64,000 nucleotides of DNA. It comes from Pseudotamlana agarivorans (GTDB taxonomy: Bacteria; Bacteroidota; Bacteroidia; Flavobacteriales; Flavobacteriaceae). Each line of letters begins with the position of its first letter. The stretch's first letter is position 1. The notes beneath the pieces were generated by a model, which did no database searches, had not been told where the DNA came from, and was given only the letters and a program-made list of their open reading frames with translations. Shown piece after piece: positions 17,530 to 27,665 of this stretch. The stretch lies in contig NZ_JAHKPD010000013.1 in assembly GCF_018860245.1 (NCBI RefSeq), positions 248,001-312,000 of the forward strand. The letters run 5' to 3'. The position numbers and the translations under genes were made by a program.

Positions 17530-17850
17530 CTTTAAGATTCCGTTCGTTGAGAATTTTATTTGAGAATGACGCTATTTGTTGGGAGGTATAACTTTTGATT
17601 AAACTTAAATGTGTAATGTTTTGATTTACTTCTGATTATTGCTAAATTAATAACCAGCAAGTAAATTTTCTAAATTTTGTGCTCAGTCTAATTTAGTAAT
17701 ATTAAAACTTTGCCACTATTCAATAGGAACAGGGTATAGAACTAAATCAAAGGAATTTTAAATATTGAAGAGGGAATACTTCCTTGATTATAGGGGGTTA
17801 ATCAATTGGTCATTCCGAAATTAACTAGATTATAATTTAAGTATAACTAA
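17530..17850. other. Gene-free stretch upstream of the susC promoter
   Basis: No gene is supported in this AT-rich stretch. It separates the small minus-strand gene from the regulon site at 17851. Confidence 0.5.
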
Positions 17851-17915
17851 GGTAAAATTGATTAAGCAAAAGGTAATTGAACGAAATAAAAAAGATTCAA
17901 TTAGATTTAATTTTA
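17851..17915 (+). promoter_or_regulatory. GGTAA direct-repeat operator and -7 element of the susC operon
   Basis: GGTAA occurs at 17851 and again at 17872, 21 bp apart. A -7-like element TAATTTTA (Bacteroidota consensus TAnnTTTG) starts at 17908, 36 bp after the second repeat. The same geometry is found at five other promoters in the window. A looser inverted pair TTTACCAAAT (17912-17921) and ATTTGGTAA (17988-17996) lies downstream. Confidence 0.65.
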
Positions 17916-18010
17916 CCAAATCTCAAAACCTATTTAAATTATAGTGTATTAAAGTCTGAAATACATTATATAAAAATTATTTATCAAATTTGGTAATTAA
18001 AACTAACTAA

Positions 18011-21000
18011 ATGAAAATTAGAAAATTATTATTCAAAAAAAGCTTAGCAAGTCATGTCGTACTTATTTTCGTGGCATTGTTATGTAATTTAAATGCAAGT
18101 TCGCAGTCTATCACCGTAACCGGTACGGTTACAGGAGGTGGAGAAGGCGGGGACTATCTGCCAATTCCGGGAGCCACAGTTATGGTTCAAGGCACCAATA
18201 GAGGTGCTGTAACAGATTTTGATGGTGAATTTATCATTGACGCTAACATTGGTGATGTCTTAGTTGTTAGCTATATTGGCATGCTAACGGAAAAAGTAAC
18301 TGTTAAAGGGAAAACGGTAAATATCACTTTAAAAGAAGACCACGATGAGCTTGATGAAGTGGTTGTGATTGGTTATGGTTCTGTTAAGAAAAAAGAAATA
18401 ACAGGAGCTGTAACTCAAGTAAAAGCAGAAGATATTACATCTGTAGTAACTTCCGACTTAGCCTCTGCCTTACAAGGGCAAGCTTCAGGTGTTAATGTTG
18501 TAGCATCCTCTGAGCCAGGAGGTGAAGCTCAAATTCTTATTAGAGGTATTACATCTTTGTCTGGTGATAATACACCACTTTATGTAGTAGATGGTATTGT
18601 TCAAAATGGTGACCCAAATATTCCACCAACGGAAATCGAATCGATTAACATTTTAAAAGATGCTGCTTCAACCGCTATTTATGGTGTTCGTGGTGCTACT
18701 GGTGTTATATTAATTACTACAAAACAAGGTAAACCAGGTTCGCTTCAAGTGAGACTTAATGGTAGTTATGCAGTACAACACCGAAATGCAGCGATTCCTT
18801 TAATGAATTCGCTAGAACAAACTTATGCCGATATCATACAAAATAGAAATGTAAACGGTGGTTTTGATGATGAAACTGGTTTGCAAATAAAACAGCAAAC
18901 CACTGGCTTTCAAAATGAGACAAATATAAACGATTTAATCTTCAACCAAAATGTACCAACCCAAAACTACAATATGAATGTTTCTGGAGGTTCAGAAGAT
19001 ATCACTTATAACGTAAATCTTGGTTATTTTGATCAACGTGGATTGCAAATCAATTCAGGGTACAAACGTTTTAATGTTAGAGCTAACACGGTATACGAAA
19101 AGAATAAATTAAGAATTCAAACTAGTGTAGCGTTAAATACAGATAAAAGAGAGATTCCACAAGGGTTTTTGCTATCTCAATCTATTGTTTACAGGCCAAC
19201 ACAAAACGGTATTAATATAGATAATCAAGATGATTTTCAACAAGGTGGAGATGATGTAAATCGCTTAGGTTGGGTATTAGAAAGTTTAAATACAACTAAT
19301 GTATTAAAAACAACACGGTCTAGTGCCACGTTAAACCTGGACTACGAAATAATAGAGGGGTTAAATGTTACTGGTAATTTTGGACTTACTAGCATAAATA
19401 ATATAGGGAAAATAGAGAGGCCTTATACAGAAATATATAACACCCAAGACCCACCGCGTTTACAAAGTCAGCCAGAAGACGCTTATATTGACATGAGAAC
19501 GCGGTTTACAACAAATGTTTTGACCGAATTAGGAGCAACCTATACAAAGACTATTAATGATGCCCATAATTTAACATTTACTTTATTTGGTACTGCAGAA
19601 CAAAATGCGAGTGAGGCTTTTTCAGCAAGAAGAAATGGCTGGACTAATCCAAATGTTGATGTGCTTAATGGGGCTACGGGTACACAAATTGTAAACTCTG
19701 GATTTGATTATACAGATACTCGAATTGGAATAATTGGAAGGGTTCAATATGGTTATAAGGACCGTTATATCTTAAGCTCAAGTGTGAGACGAGATGGTTC
19801 TTCAAAATTCCCAGAACAGAATCACTGGGGAACGTTTCCTTCTATTGCTGCAGCTTGGAATATTTCGGAAGAAGCATTCTGGACTTCAGAGGCAATTAAT
19901 AATGCGAGATTAAGATTAAGTAGCGGTACAGTAGGTGTTGATAGGTTTCAATCTTATGCGTTTTCAGCTGCTATAGAGCAAGATTTAAATTACCCTACAT
20001 CTAGTGGTGGTTCAGGATTAGGAGCAGCTCAAACAGATTTTGTAAATTCAAATGTTGGTTGGGAGTCAACAACGCAAAACAATATTGGTTTCGATCTTGG
20101 TTTCTTGAAAAATAAAATTACGCTTACTGGTGAGTATTATCATTCAGATAAAACAAACATGTTATTCCCTGTATATGTACCACCTTCATCTGGAGGCGGT
20201 AATAACGCTCAAGTTGTACTTAATGTTGGAGATATGACCAATAGCGGTTTTGAGTTTACAGCCGGATATAGAGGTAAAGTAGGGAAAGTTAATTTTAGAA
20301 TGAATGGAACATTCTCTACCAATGAAAATGAGATTACTAAAATTAATAATAATACCGAGTTTATCTTAACAGACGACAATGGTTTAGTAGGTAGAGCGCC
20401 ACAGCAATCAAGAGTTACTGCCCTTGCGGTTGGTCATGAGGCCGCATCTTTCTATTTATGGAGAACAGATGGGATTATTGATACCCAAGAGAAACTTGCG
20501 GAGTATCAAAAAATAAATAGTAACGCACGTATGGGTGATACCCGTTTTATCGATCAAAATAATGATGGTCAACTGGATGTTGATGACCGCGTGTATAGTG
20601 GTAGTGGTTTGCCTGAATTTGAAATAGGTTACACATTCAATGCTAACTGGAAAAGCTTCGATTTTTCAATGAACTGGTATGCAGCTATTGGTCAAGAAAT
20701 TATGAATGGTTTTAATGCTTGGGCTTATGGTTATGGCAGACATAAAGATTTGCTTTATCAATGGCAAGAAGCAAATCCGACGTCTACTATTCCTGCTTAT
20801 GTAAACGATATGTCACGTCATCCAAATTATTTAGGATATAGTGATTTGTGGTTAGAAGATGGGTCTTACCTTAGGTTAAGACAAGTTTCTTTAGGGTATA
20901 GTATTCCTAGAAAGACCGTTGAGAATTGGGGTTTCAATAGACTTCGTTTTTATGTTAGGGCTCAGAACCCATTAACATTCACTAAATATTCTGGTTATAA

Positions 21001-21097
21001 CCCAGAAGTTGGTGGTGGTATTTCAGCACGAGGCCTTGATAAAAACACAGGTCCAATTTCCTCACAGTGGATGTTAGGAATAAACTTTGATTTTTAA
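18011..21097 (+). CDS. SusC-like TonB-dependent outer-membrane transporter
   Basis: This 1028-residue outer-membrane protein imports oligosaccharides, powered by TonB. A signal peptide (about 1-32, ending N-A-S-S-Q) is followed by a carboxypeptidase-regulatory-like domain (about 35-110, P-I-P-G-A-T-V-M-V-Q-G-T-N and G-A-V-T-D-F-D-G-E-F). Next comes the conserved V-V-V-I-G-Y-G-S-V-K-K-K-E-I-T-G-A-V segment, then the plug (I-R-G-I-T-S-L near 177 and P-L-Y-V-V-D-G-I), and a 22-strand barrel to a terminal aromatic (N-F-D-F). It heads the SusCD operon under a GGTAA repeat promoter, so the substrate is probably carrageenan-type oligosaccharide. Confidence 0.95.
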   Translation: MKIRKLLFKKSLASHVVLIFVALLCNLNASSQSITVTGTVTGGGEGGDYLPIPGATVMVQGTNRGAVTDFDGEFIIDANIGDVLVVSYIGMLTEKVTVKGKTVNITLKEDHDELDEVVVIGYGSVKKKEITGAVTQVKAEDITSVVTSDLASALQGQASGVNVVASSEPGGEAQILIRGITSLSGDNTPLYVVDGIVQNGDPNIPPTEIESINILKDAASTAIYGVRGATGVILITTKQGKPGSLQVRLNGSYAVQHRNAAIPLMNSLEQTYADIIQNRNVNGGFDDETGLQIKQQTTGFQNETNINDLIFNQNVPTQNYNMNVSGGSEDITYNVNLGYFDQRGLQINSGYKRFNVRANTVYEKNKLRIQTSVALNTDKREIPQGFLLSQSIVYRPTQNGINIDNQDDFQQGGDDVNRLGWVLESLNTTNVLKTTRSSATLNLDYEIIEGLNVTGNFGLTSINNIGKIERPYTEIYNTQDPPRLQSQPEDAYIDMRTRFTTNVLTELGATYTKTINDAHNLTFTLFGTAEQNASEAFSARRNGWTNPNVDVLNGATGTQIVNSGFDYTDTRIGIIGRVQYGYKDRYILSSSVRRDGSSKFPEQNHWGTFPSIAAAWNISEEAFWTSEAINNARLRLSSGTVGVDRFQSYAFSAAIEQDLNYPTSSGGSGLGAAQTDFVNSNVGWESTTQNNIGFDLGFLKNKITLTGEYYHSDKTNMLFPVYVPPSSGGGNNAQVVLNVGDMTNSGFEFTAGYRGKVGKVNFRMNGTFSTNENEITKINNNTEFILTDDNGLVGRAPQQSRVTALAVGHEAASFYLWRTDGIIDTQEKLAEYQKINSNARMGDTRFIDQNNDGQLDVDDRVYSGSGLPEFEIGYTFNANWKSFDFSMNWYAAIGQEIMNGFNAWAYGYGRHKDLLYQWQEANPTSTIPAYVNDMSRHPNYLGYSDLWLEDGSYLRLRQVSLGYSIPRKTVENWGFNRLRFYVRAQNPLTFTKYSGYNPEVGGGISARGLDKNTGPISSQWMLGINFDF

Positions 21098-21117
21098 TTT
21101 AACTCATATTAATTGTA

Positions 21118-22896
21118 ATGAAACAACTAATTTTTAAATACATTTTTATCGCACTTACCATTAGCTTTATGGTCTCGTGCGAGAATAACGAATTTCTTAC
21201 TGAAGAAAATCCAAACTTCATTTCAACAGAAACTTTTTGGACAAATCTTACAGAGACTGGTAATACTCTAAACGCTGCCTATGCAACATTACAGAGAAAC
21301 GATTTACTAAATAAATTTGAGGAAATCCTGCGTTCTGATATGGCCTGGCCTGGTTATGGTCGCCCAAACCCAAGCAATACTGAAGAATTTTACTTACATA
21401 CGTATACAGGTAGTTCAGATCCCGTATTAGGAAAATGGCAAAATGCCTACTTAGGTATATTTCGTGCAAATCAAGTTATTGAGGCCTTAGAGAATTTAGA
21501 GGTAACTGGTGATCGTGATTTAGAAGAATGGAAATCACAAATGGCACAAGCCCGTTTCTTGAGAGGCTTATTTCATTTTTATGTATATACTTCCTATAAT
21601 GATGGTAGTATCGTTATTAGAGATGAAGTACCTAAGATAGAAGCCGATTTCAATAAAGCGCTTTCTTCAAAACAAGACGTTATTGATTTTGTAAGAACCG
21701 ATTTAGAGTTTGCTTATAAAAATCTTTATAGAAATGGTGAATATCCAAATGATGACAAAGCGCGAGCAACATCTGGTGCTGCGGCCACTATTTTAGGTAC
21801 AACCTACCTTTATGAATTAGATTATAATAATGCCATGGTATACTTTGATGATGTTATTAAAAATCATGGTTATCAGATAGAAACAGATCTTAGTAAAATG
21901 TTTACAACAGAAAATGGTGATTTTAATAGTGAATCTATTTTCGAAATTAATTTTTCTAAAGATCAAGTACGATATGACTTAGCGCCTTGGGAAGGTGAAT
22001 CAGGAACCAATTGGGTAAACGTTAGAACCTCGCAAACTAAAGGTGCGGTAGCTCCAGCTTGGGCTGTACATGCGTATAAAACTGAACCTATGGACCCTTT
22101 AGATAATAGAAATTATTATGTGGATTATCAGGGTAATACGACTTTACGTCCAATGCCATTAAGATGTTCTGCAATGGTGGCTGTAGTTGATGACACTGAA
22201 ACCGATTGGTACCTAGAGAAAACGTCAGAAAGTGGGCGTTTTGGAGGAAGAGACTGGGGATATGGATGGTGGAAAATTTATTCAAACCATGATATCGTTC
22301 TTGGTGAAGGCGATTTACCTGGAGGTCAAGCTTATTCTTATAAAAATATTGTACTAAATAGATTGTCTGATGTTTATTTAATGCAAGCAGAATGTAAAAT
22401 TAAAACGGGAGCCACTCAAGAGGCGCTTGATTTGATTAATGAAATTCGTCAAAGATGGGGACTTGTCTCACTAGGTCAATCAGGAGGTGATACTTCTCAT
22501 ACTTATGATGGAGTTGCTTATACAGCAGATTCTTTAATGGAGCATTTAATGCGTGTTGAAAAACCTTTGGAAACTTCTATAGAAGGACACAATATTAGAT
22601 TTCTCGATTTTCAAAGATGGAAAAAGTCTGATAATTACAGCTTTAAAAAGCGCTTAGGGGAACTAGCAAGTCAAACTTATTACGGTTTAAACTTTACATT
22701 TTATAGCTATGATACAAACGAGATGAAAACTAAATTTAATAATTCAAAAATCTACGTTGGTAGTGGTGCACCTTCTGAACCCCATATTGTGGTAGATTAT
22801 GAGTTTAATGCCTCTTTTTTAAATTATGATGAAGAACGTCATGGCACGTACCCAATACCATTTGATGAAACAAGCTCTAATCCATCTATTAACTAA
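21118..22896 (+). CDS. SusD-like surface glycan-binding lipoprotein
   Basis: This 592-residue lipoprotein (Cys21 after F-M-V-S) caps the SusC channel and captures oligosaccharides at the cell surface. The SusD/RagB fold is seen from the N-terminal segment (F-L-T-E-E-N-P, T-E-T-F-W), T-G-N-T-L-N-A-A-Y-A-T-L-Q-R, R-F-L-R-G-L-F-H-F-Y near 147-156 (TPR core) and the C-terminal L-N-R-L-S-D-V-Y-L-M-Q-A-E and E-I-R-Q-R-W motifs. It follows susC by 20 bases. Substrate is inferred from the locus. Confidence 0.94.
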   Translation: MKQLIFKYIFIALTISFMVSCENNEFLTEENPNFISTETFWTNLTETGNTLNAAYATLQRNDLLNKFEEILRSDMAWPGYGRPNPSNTEEFYLHTYTGSSDPVLGKWQNAYLGIFRANQVIEALENLEVTGDRDLEEWKSQMAQARFLRGLFHFYVYTSYNDGSIVIRDEVPKIEADFNKALSSKQDVIDFVRTDLEFAYKNLYRNGEYPNDDKARATSGAAATILGTTYLYELDYNNAMVYFDDVIKNHGYQIETDLSKMFTTENGDFNSESIFEINFSKDQVRYDLAPWEGESGTNWVNVRTSQTKGAVAPAWAVHAYKTEPMDPLDNRNYYVDYQGNTTLRPMPLRCSAMVAVVDDTETDWYLEKTSESGRFGGRDWGYGWWKIYSNHDIVLGEGDLPGGQAYSYKNIVLNRLSDVYLMQAECKIKTGATQEALDLINEIRQRWGLVSLGQSGGDTSHTYDGVAYTADSLMEHLMRVEKPLETSIEGHNIRFLDFQRWKKSDNYSFKKRLGELASQTYYGLNFTFYSYDTNEMKTKFNNSKIYVGSGAPSEPHIVVDYEFNASFLNYDEERHGTYPIPFDETSSNPSIN

Positions 22897-22909
22897 TAAA
22901 ACAATTATT

Positions 22910-24649
22910 ATGAACAATATAAAATTAATACCATTTTTTATTGGCTTACTGTTTATAGTAAGTTGTGAAGATGAATATGCAGATTATACACCACCTCAAG
23001 ATGATTTTGCAGATGTCTCTTGGCTAGTAGGATTAAATCCTAGCGTAGGTGTAGATGCTCAATTTGCTGTAAATCAAGATACAGGGATATCTTTCTTTAA
23101 CTTGGCACAGGGTGCTGTAAGTTCGGAATGGATTATCACTGGAGAAGATAAGTTCTTAAAAGAAGGGTGGAATAACCAAGACTCTATTCCTCTTTTTATA
23201 GATGAAAGTGCTGGCTTAACTTCCTCAAAAGGAAAAGCACATATTATGTTAAGAAATAGTTTAAGTGATACAATTACCTTAATAAATAAATTCAAACAAC
23301 CAGTTTCTTCCAATATGAGCGACGCGTATGAGGATTCTGTACTTGAAAAAGAGTACGAGGAAGACGGGTTATTTGTTTATGAAACAAAATTTGTTTTCGA
23401 TGTATATGCTTATTTAAATCCTGCATTTTCGGTGTTTCAAGATGGTAATGAGATACTAACTATTACGGAAGACGATATGCCAAGTTTAGCAGATCAAGAC
23501 AATTGGCCAGTAGTTGAAGTAGAGGCAGGAAATGGTCTTACAATTGTTAATAACTCAACTGAGGGTAGACCAAATGGAGCCACTTGGTTTTCACCTAACG
23601 GCGTACCAGCACAGTCAGGTGCTTTTGATCAAGCTACTATCAAATTTTTTAAACAGGGAACGTTTAATGCAGGTAGATTTCGTTCGATGAGAGTGTCTCC
23701 GTTACCAACTTCAAATTCAGAAAAACTGATTCCTCTGAAAGTGAAAGTTATCCAATCTTCTCAGCCCTTTACCTTTGATGGTGCTTTAGAAGAAGCTCAA
23801 AATGAAACAATTTCATTTAGAGTAAATGGAGAAGTGGTGCCTTTTTCAGGTCAAGAAAACAGTTTTACGGTAAGCGTAAAGAACGGCAATGGTTTCAATC
23901 AAAATATTCCAGTGGCAAATGCCAAGGTAAGTGATGATAATCCTATTTTTATTGAATTAGAATTATCGCAACCTATTTATAATAGTGATGAAATTACGGT
24001 GTCTTATACTGGAACAGGAATAGAGTCATTAGATCAAAGAACTTTAGAACCTTTTGGCCCAGAGTTAGTAGCTATGAATTTTGGAAACAATGTGTTGCCA
24101 TCAAATGCTTGGGGTAGTTTTGAGCTTGATGGCGGTGGTGTAAATAACGCCTACGCATCCTCGAAATATTATATCCCACCAGGACAAGGTAATGACCAGT
24201 ATGGTGACTTAATTTATGAACGTGTTACAACAAGATCATATACTGGTGGTGCAAGTATGCAATACAAATTACCAGATGTAAGTGCTATTCCTGTAGTTAA
24301 CCTATTCGGTTTTGGTTTAGCAGATCCGAGCGGTTTGTCGGCAGGAACGTATAATGTTTCTATGTGGGTATATGTTGAACCAGGCACAACCCTACAAGGG
24401 TTTAAAATGGAATTTGGAAACCCTATTTATGAATATGATGTATTATTTGATATTTCTTCAATTGACAAAGGGAAATGGGTAAAAGTGGATGCTAATATCC
24501 CACTGGTTATTCCAACAGATTTGGGAGTTGGAGATGCAAATCGTAGAACAACCCTACGTGTTCTAGCGAGTGAAAATCCTGGTGTAACGGGACCTCAATT
24601 AATGTATTTTGATGAATTATCATTAGTTCCTGTAGAAGTTAGGCCATAA
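22910..24649 (+). CDS. Probable surface glycan-binding lipoprotein with C-terminal CBM-like module
   Basis: The start is taken at 22910, after the susD stop, because translation from there begins with a clean lipoprotein signal (Cys19 in F-I-V-S-C-E-D-E). The 579-residue product is modular: an N-terminal domain, a middle Ig/PKD-like region (about 270-380), and a C-terminal beta-sandwich (about 390-579) with W-V-Y-V-E-P-G-T, K-M-E-F-G-N-P, K-G-K-W-V-K-V and Y-F-D-E-L-S-L. The same module pattern appears in the secreted GH16 enzyme at 51767. The position third after SusCD matches SusE/F-type glycan-binding proteins. Confidence 0.75.
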   Translation: MNNIKLIPFFIGLLFIVSCEDEYADYTPPQDDFADVSWLVGLNPSVGVDAQFAVNQDTGISFFNLAQGAVSSEWIITGEDKFLKEGWNNQDSIPLFIDESAGLTSSKGKAHIMLRNSLSDTITLINKFKQPVSSNMSDAYEDSVLEKEYEEDGLFVYETKFVFDVYAYLNPAFSVFQDGNEILTITEDDMPSLADQDNWPVVEVEAGNGLTIVNNSTEGRPNGATWFSPNGVPAQSGAFDQATIKFFKQGTFNAGRFRSMRVSPLPTSNSEKLIPLKVKVIQSSQPFTFDGALEEAQNETISFRVNGEVVPFSGQENSFTVSVKNGNGFNQNIPVANAKVSDDNPIFIELELSQPIYNSDEITVSYTGTGIESLDQRTLEPFGPELVAMNFGNNVLPSNAWGSFELDGGGVNNAYASSKYYIPPGQGNDQYGDLIYERVTTRSYTGGASMQYKLPDVSAIPVVNLFGFGLADPSGLSAGTYNVSMWVYVEPGTTLQGFKMEFGNPIYEYDVLFDISSIDKGKWVKVDANIPLVIPTDLGVGDANRRTTLRVLASENPGVTGPQLMYFDELSLVPVEVRP

Positions 24650-24777
24650 TATGAATATAAAGAGGTGTGAAGCTTCCATAACTCTAAATTAGATCCTTAA
24701 AGGAAATGATTATATGGAAGCTAATTGCCTTGCTGTGAAAGGCGAAGTATGTACACCGAAAAAATAAATATAAACAC

Positions 24778-25242
24778 ATGAAAAATATAAATAAAATAAT
24801 AGGGCTGTTACTACTAGTCGTTTCGATAGTGTCTTGCGAAGAAGAAAGCAAATTCCCAGAATCTAATATTGCACTAACACCAGTTTATAGTATTACTAAT
24901 ATTAGTAATGAATCGACTATTAAACAAATTAATGTTTATAAAGAGCAGCCACTTACCATTGAGTTTTTGACAGATGTTAATTTACTAAGTTTTGAATCAA
25001 CTGGTTATAATGATGCATCTACTGATACAGATTATGTAATTAGTTGGACGGTAGAAAAAGAAATAATCACAGAAGATAGTGATGGCAACGAAGTTGTTGA
25101 AAATTTTTCTGTTGAGCGCTTAGTGAATGCAAGTAAAATAGATGGTATTGGTACTATGGATGTCGTAATTAATTATGCCGATAATTCTACGGTTACTACA
25201 TTACATGATGTGACTGTACTTGAAGATGAAGTCTATAATTAA
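24778..25242 (+). CDS. Small lipoprotein of SusCD operon, unknown function
   Basis: This 154-residue lipoprotein (Cys20 after S-I-V-S) has a mature beta-rich region of about 130 residues, rich in Thr, Asn and acidic residues, with Y-V-I-S-W-T-V-E-K-E near its middle. It may be an Ig-like glycan-binding or spacer protein. It lies 128 bp after the glycan-binding lipoprotein gene and is followed by a strong terminator, so it closes the SusCD operon. No catalytic motif is visible. Confidence 0.65.
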   Translation: MKNINKIIGLLLLVVSIVSCEEESKFPESNIALTPVYSITNISNESTIKQINVYKEQPLTIEFLTDVNLLSFESTGYNDASTDTDYVISWTVEKEIITEDSDGNEVVENFSVERLVNASKIDGIGTMDVVINYADNSTVTTLHDVTVLEDEVYN

Positions 25243-25269
25243 CTACATATAATTAGAAATTAAAAAAGG

Positions 25270-25304
25270 TCGTCTAAAAAGTAATTTTTAGGCGATTTTT
25301 TTTT
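25270..25304 (+). terminator. Terminator of susCD operon
   Basis: Arms TCGTCTAAAAA and TTTTTAGGCGA (one G-T wobble) enclose a 4-base loop, followed by a run of nine T. Its stem is similar in sequence to the terminator at 35282-35323. Confidence 0.8.
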
Positions 25305-25384
25305 GTAAAATATCTTGCTTTCTGATTTGGTCTAAATTTTGGATTAAAAAAGGTCATTAAAATTAGTCAAGTTTGTTTAGACTG

Positions 25385-26521
25385 CTAAACGGTACTTTTA
25401 AGGTTATATGCCATAGCAATTAGTCCTATTTCAACACTAACTTTATCAATTCCTCTTAACATAAACCGATTAAAGTTCATGTTGTGTTTTATGTTTCCAA
25501 AAACAGCCTCATCATCCCAACATCGTTGCTTTCTCATAGCTATGGTCAATGTTTGTGGTGTTTCATCATAATTTTCAATATGCTCTGTTAGGTGAACTTT
25601 TAGCGTGGTGGTATCTGCTGTGGTCTGAGCTAAGGTGTAATTGGTGAGATATTGGTTATTAGTAGAAGCTTGTACATTATACCCAGGTTTAAGCTGGCCG
25701 TTTTGCATATGGTCGTCTTTCATTCTCATAAAAGTTGCATCAGGATCTGTTTTACTGTAACTATTTCTTTCCTTTAATATAGCTTCCTGATTTTGGTATT
25801 TAGCCATATTTGTTGGCCAATTTTTCTTAGCATAATTAAGTTTTTGCTTTACTTTTTTATCGATTTCTTTTCCTTGTAGTGCATCATTAATTTGATTGAT
25901 AGTGGCTTCAATTTTATCTGCATCAATCGCTTCAAAATCCGGTGTATTTGGGATATGCTGCTCGTTTTTATAGACTTTTTCTACATAAGACCAAAGCTCT
26001 TTCAGCTGCCTTTTAATACGTTCTTTACTGGTTTTTTATTGACTTGCCCCATACAAAGGTATAGCGATTAGTATTTGCTTTAATCTTAGTGCCGTCTACA
26101 TAACTATCTTATTAAAGTAATAACAGCCTTTTCAACTAAAAGTAAACGACTTGATGAAAAATTTTCTTTAAATGATTTTATAAGCGGTTTTCTTTAAAGT
26201 CATTGATCGTGTTGTGATCTGGTTTATTCCGCTCACTGAGCCACACAAAATGGATGTTCTCATTTAGAGCTTGTTCTATTTTACGTGAAGAACACAAATT
26301 ACGTAAGTAAGCATAAATAATAACTTTAAGTAACATTCGTGGATGATAGCTTGAAATTCCACCACCTTTATAACTTTTTTCTAAGGCACTAATGTCGATA
26401 TGGTTAATAATCGTATTACGATACGAACTGGATGATTGACAGGAACTAAATCATCATAACTGGGAGGTAAAAGACTTAACTCATCTTGGTTATAAGTCTT
26501 AAAAACTACTTTTCTACTCAT
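25385..26521 (-). pseudogene. Decayed IS1182-type transposase
   Basis: On the minus strand from ATG at 26521 the product begins like IS1182-family transposases (M-S-R-K-V-V-F-K and L-L-P-P-S-Y-D-D-L) but shifts frame near 26425 and again downstream. The largest intact piece (25385-25807) holds the middle and C-terminal parts, with [20 protein letters not shown] and [14 protein letters not shown]. An internal deletion seems to join R-K-Q-R to C-W-D, since the usual segment between is missing. The element is inactive. I could not place clear terminal inverted repeats. Confidence 0.8.
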
Positions 26522-26553
26522 TCTTAAATTTAAGAATTTACTTGAAAAATGGC

Positions 26554-26584
26554 AAAAAAAAAGACTGCCTTTTCAGACAGCCTC
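26554..26584 (-). terminator. Terminator of the T9SS-protein gene
   Basis: On the minus strand AGGCTGTC and GGCAGTCT pair over eight positions with two G-T wobbles around a short loop, followed by a nine-base T run. It lies about 30 bases past the stop at 26616. Confidence 0.65.
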
Positions 26585-26615
26585 TTCGAACTAAATAAAC
26601 TTAGTATAAACTAAA

Positions 26616-27665
26616 CTATTCTTTTATGAATTTTTTTGTGGATACGTTACCATTATTTAAAGATAACTTTACAATATATATAGCGTTTTTCAATGAAGAT
26701 ACATCTAAGAAATCATTAACATCGCTAGCCTCTAAAACGATTCTTCCTAACGCATCAAGAACAGAGACTTTAGATATAGTTTCTTTTGTGTTGATAAATA
26801 ATCTATCTTTTACTGGGTTAGGATACATTGAAAACTCAAAAGAATTTTTACTGCTAGTTGATAATAATGCATCATTCTTTGTAATAGACAGATGTCTTAA
26901 GTCTAAGCGACTTATTTCACTTGACCCAAAACCAAATCTTAACGCCCAGTTAAAAAAGTATGCTCCACTTCCAGTCAGTGCATTATATACTTCTGTCGAG
27001 ATCCCTGAAGATACCGTAGATGTAGAAGAACCATTTGTGCCATTAATACTGTGAATTCTAGCAATTTTTGAAGAGGTTCCTTCATTAGTTCCAATGGTAT
27101 ACTCAATGACAACTTCGTATATATGTGCAGCATCTTCAGTTGTTAAAATTGCCGAGGCATCATCAAAAGCCGTTCCTTCTCCATTATTACTTAAAGCAAT
27201 CTGATTAGTAGACCCTTTGTTAACAACCATCACACCTTCTCTATGCACGCCATTCCCATCTGCTCCTGAAGCTGGTGCATTTTGATCTAAAAGTCCTGTA
27301 AAGATCATCGGTTCATCTGCTTCTGTTCCATAAGATTGCCCAGAAAACCCATAATCAGTAACCGTTCTAATTGTAATAACGTCACCGGCTATTGCTGTAA
27401 TAGGCTTACTATCAACAATAGCATAAGCGTAAAACGCTCCAGTGTTAACAACATCTTCGCCATTACCGGTTTGAAAAGCCGTCCATGTACTAGTATTACC
27501 AAAATGACCTGCATTCCAATCTGCATGAGCATCCAAATCTGCTTCAACAGCAGGAACGCCTGTATACGTTCCGTCAGAAAAATCGGAATCAAAAATGGTT
27601 TCTTGAGCGGTTCCTATAGCTGTGAAAGCAATAGTAAACAAATAAAGTGTGTAAATTTTTCTCAT
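26616..27665 (-). CDS. T9SS-secreted protein of unknown function in the GGTAA regulon
   Basis: This 349-residue protein has a signal peptide (about 1-20, ending A-I-G-T-A-Q), a Gly/Thr/Ser-rich passenger (21-270) and a T9SS type-A C-terminal domain (about 275-349: F-S-M-Y-P-N-P-V, K-V-S-V-L-D-A-L-G-R-I and K-K-F-I-K-E at the end). The passenger looks like a beta-jellyroll (A-L-R-F-G-F-G and L-R-H-L-S-I near its end), reminiscent of lectin or laminin-G/CBM-like folds; no catalytic motif is recognised. Its promoter on the minus strand has the regulon geometry, so it probably takes part in galactan use, for example binding or cleaving the polymer. Confidence 0.75.
   Translation of the reverse strand: MRKIYTLYLFTIAFTAIGTAQETIFDSDFSDGTYTGVPAVEADLDAHADWNAGHFGNTSTWTAFQTGNGEDVVNTGAFYAYAIVDSKPITAIAGDVITIRTVTDYGFSGQSYGTEADEPMIFTGLLDQNAPASGADGNGVHREGVMVVNKGSTNQIALSNNGEGTAFDDASAILTTEDAAHIYEVVIEYTIGTNEGTSSKIARIHSINGTNGSSTSTVSSGISTEVYNALTGSGAYFFNWALRFGFGSSEISRLDLRHLSITKNDALLSTSSKNSFEFSMYPNPVKDRLFINTKETISKVSVLDALGRIVLEASDVNDFLDVSSLKNAIYIVKLSLNNGNVSTKKFIKE

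Noticed and set aside
22826-22909. Longer N-terminus for the glycan-binding lipoprotein gene
   Set aside because: It would overlap the susD coding end and place 28 residues before a perfect lipoprotein signal; the ATG at 22910 is preferred.
26626-27054. Plus-strand 142-codon frame opposite the T9SS protein gene
   Set aside because: Antisense shadow; the minus-strand frame has signal peptide, T9SS tail, promoter and terminator.
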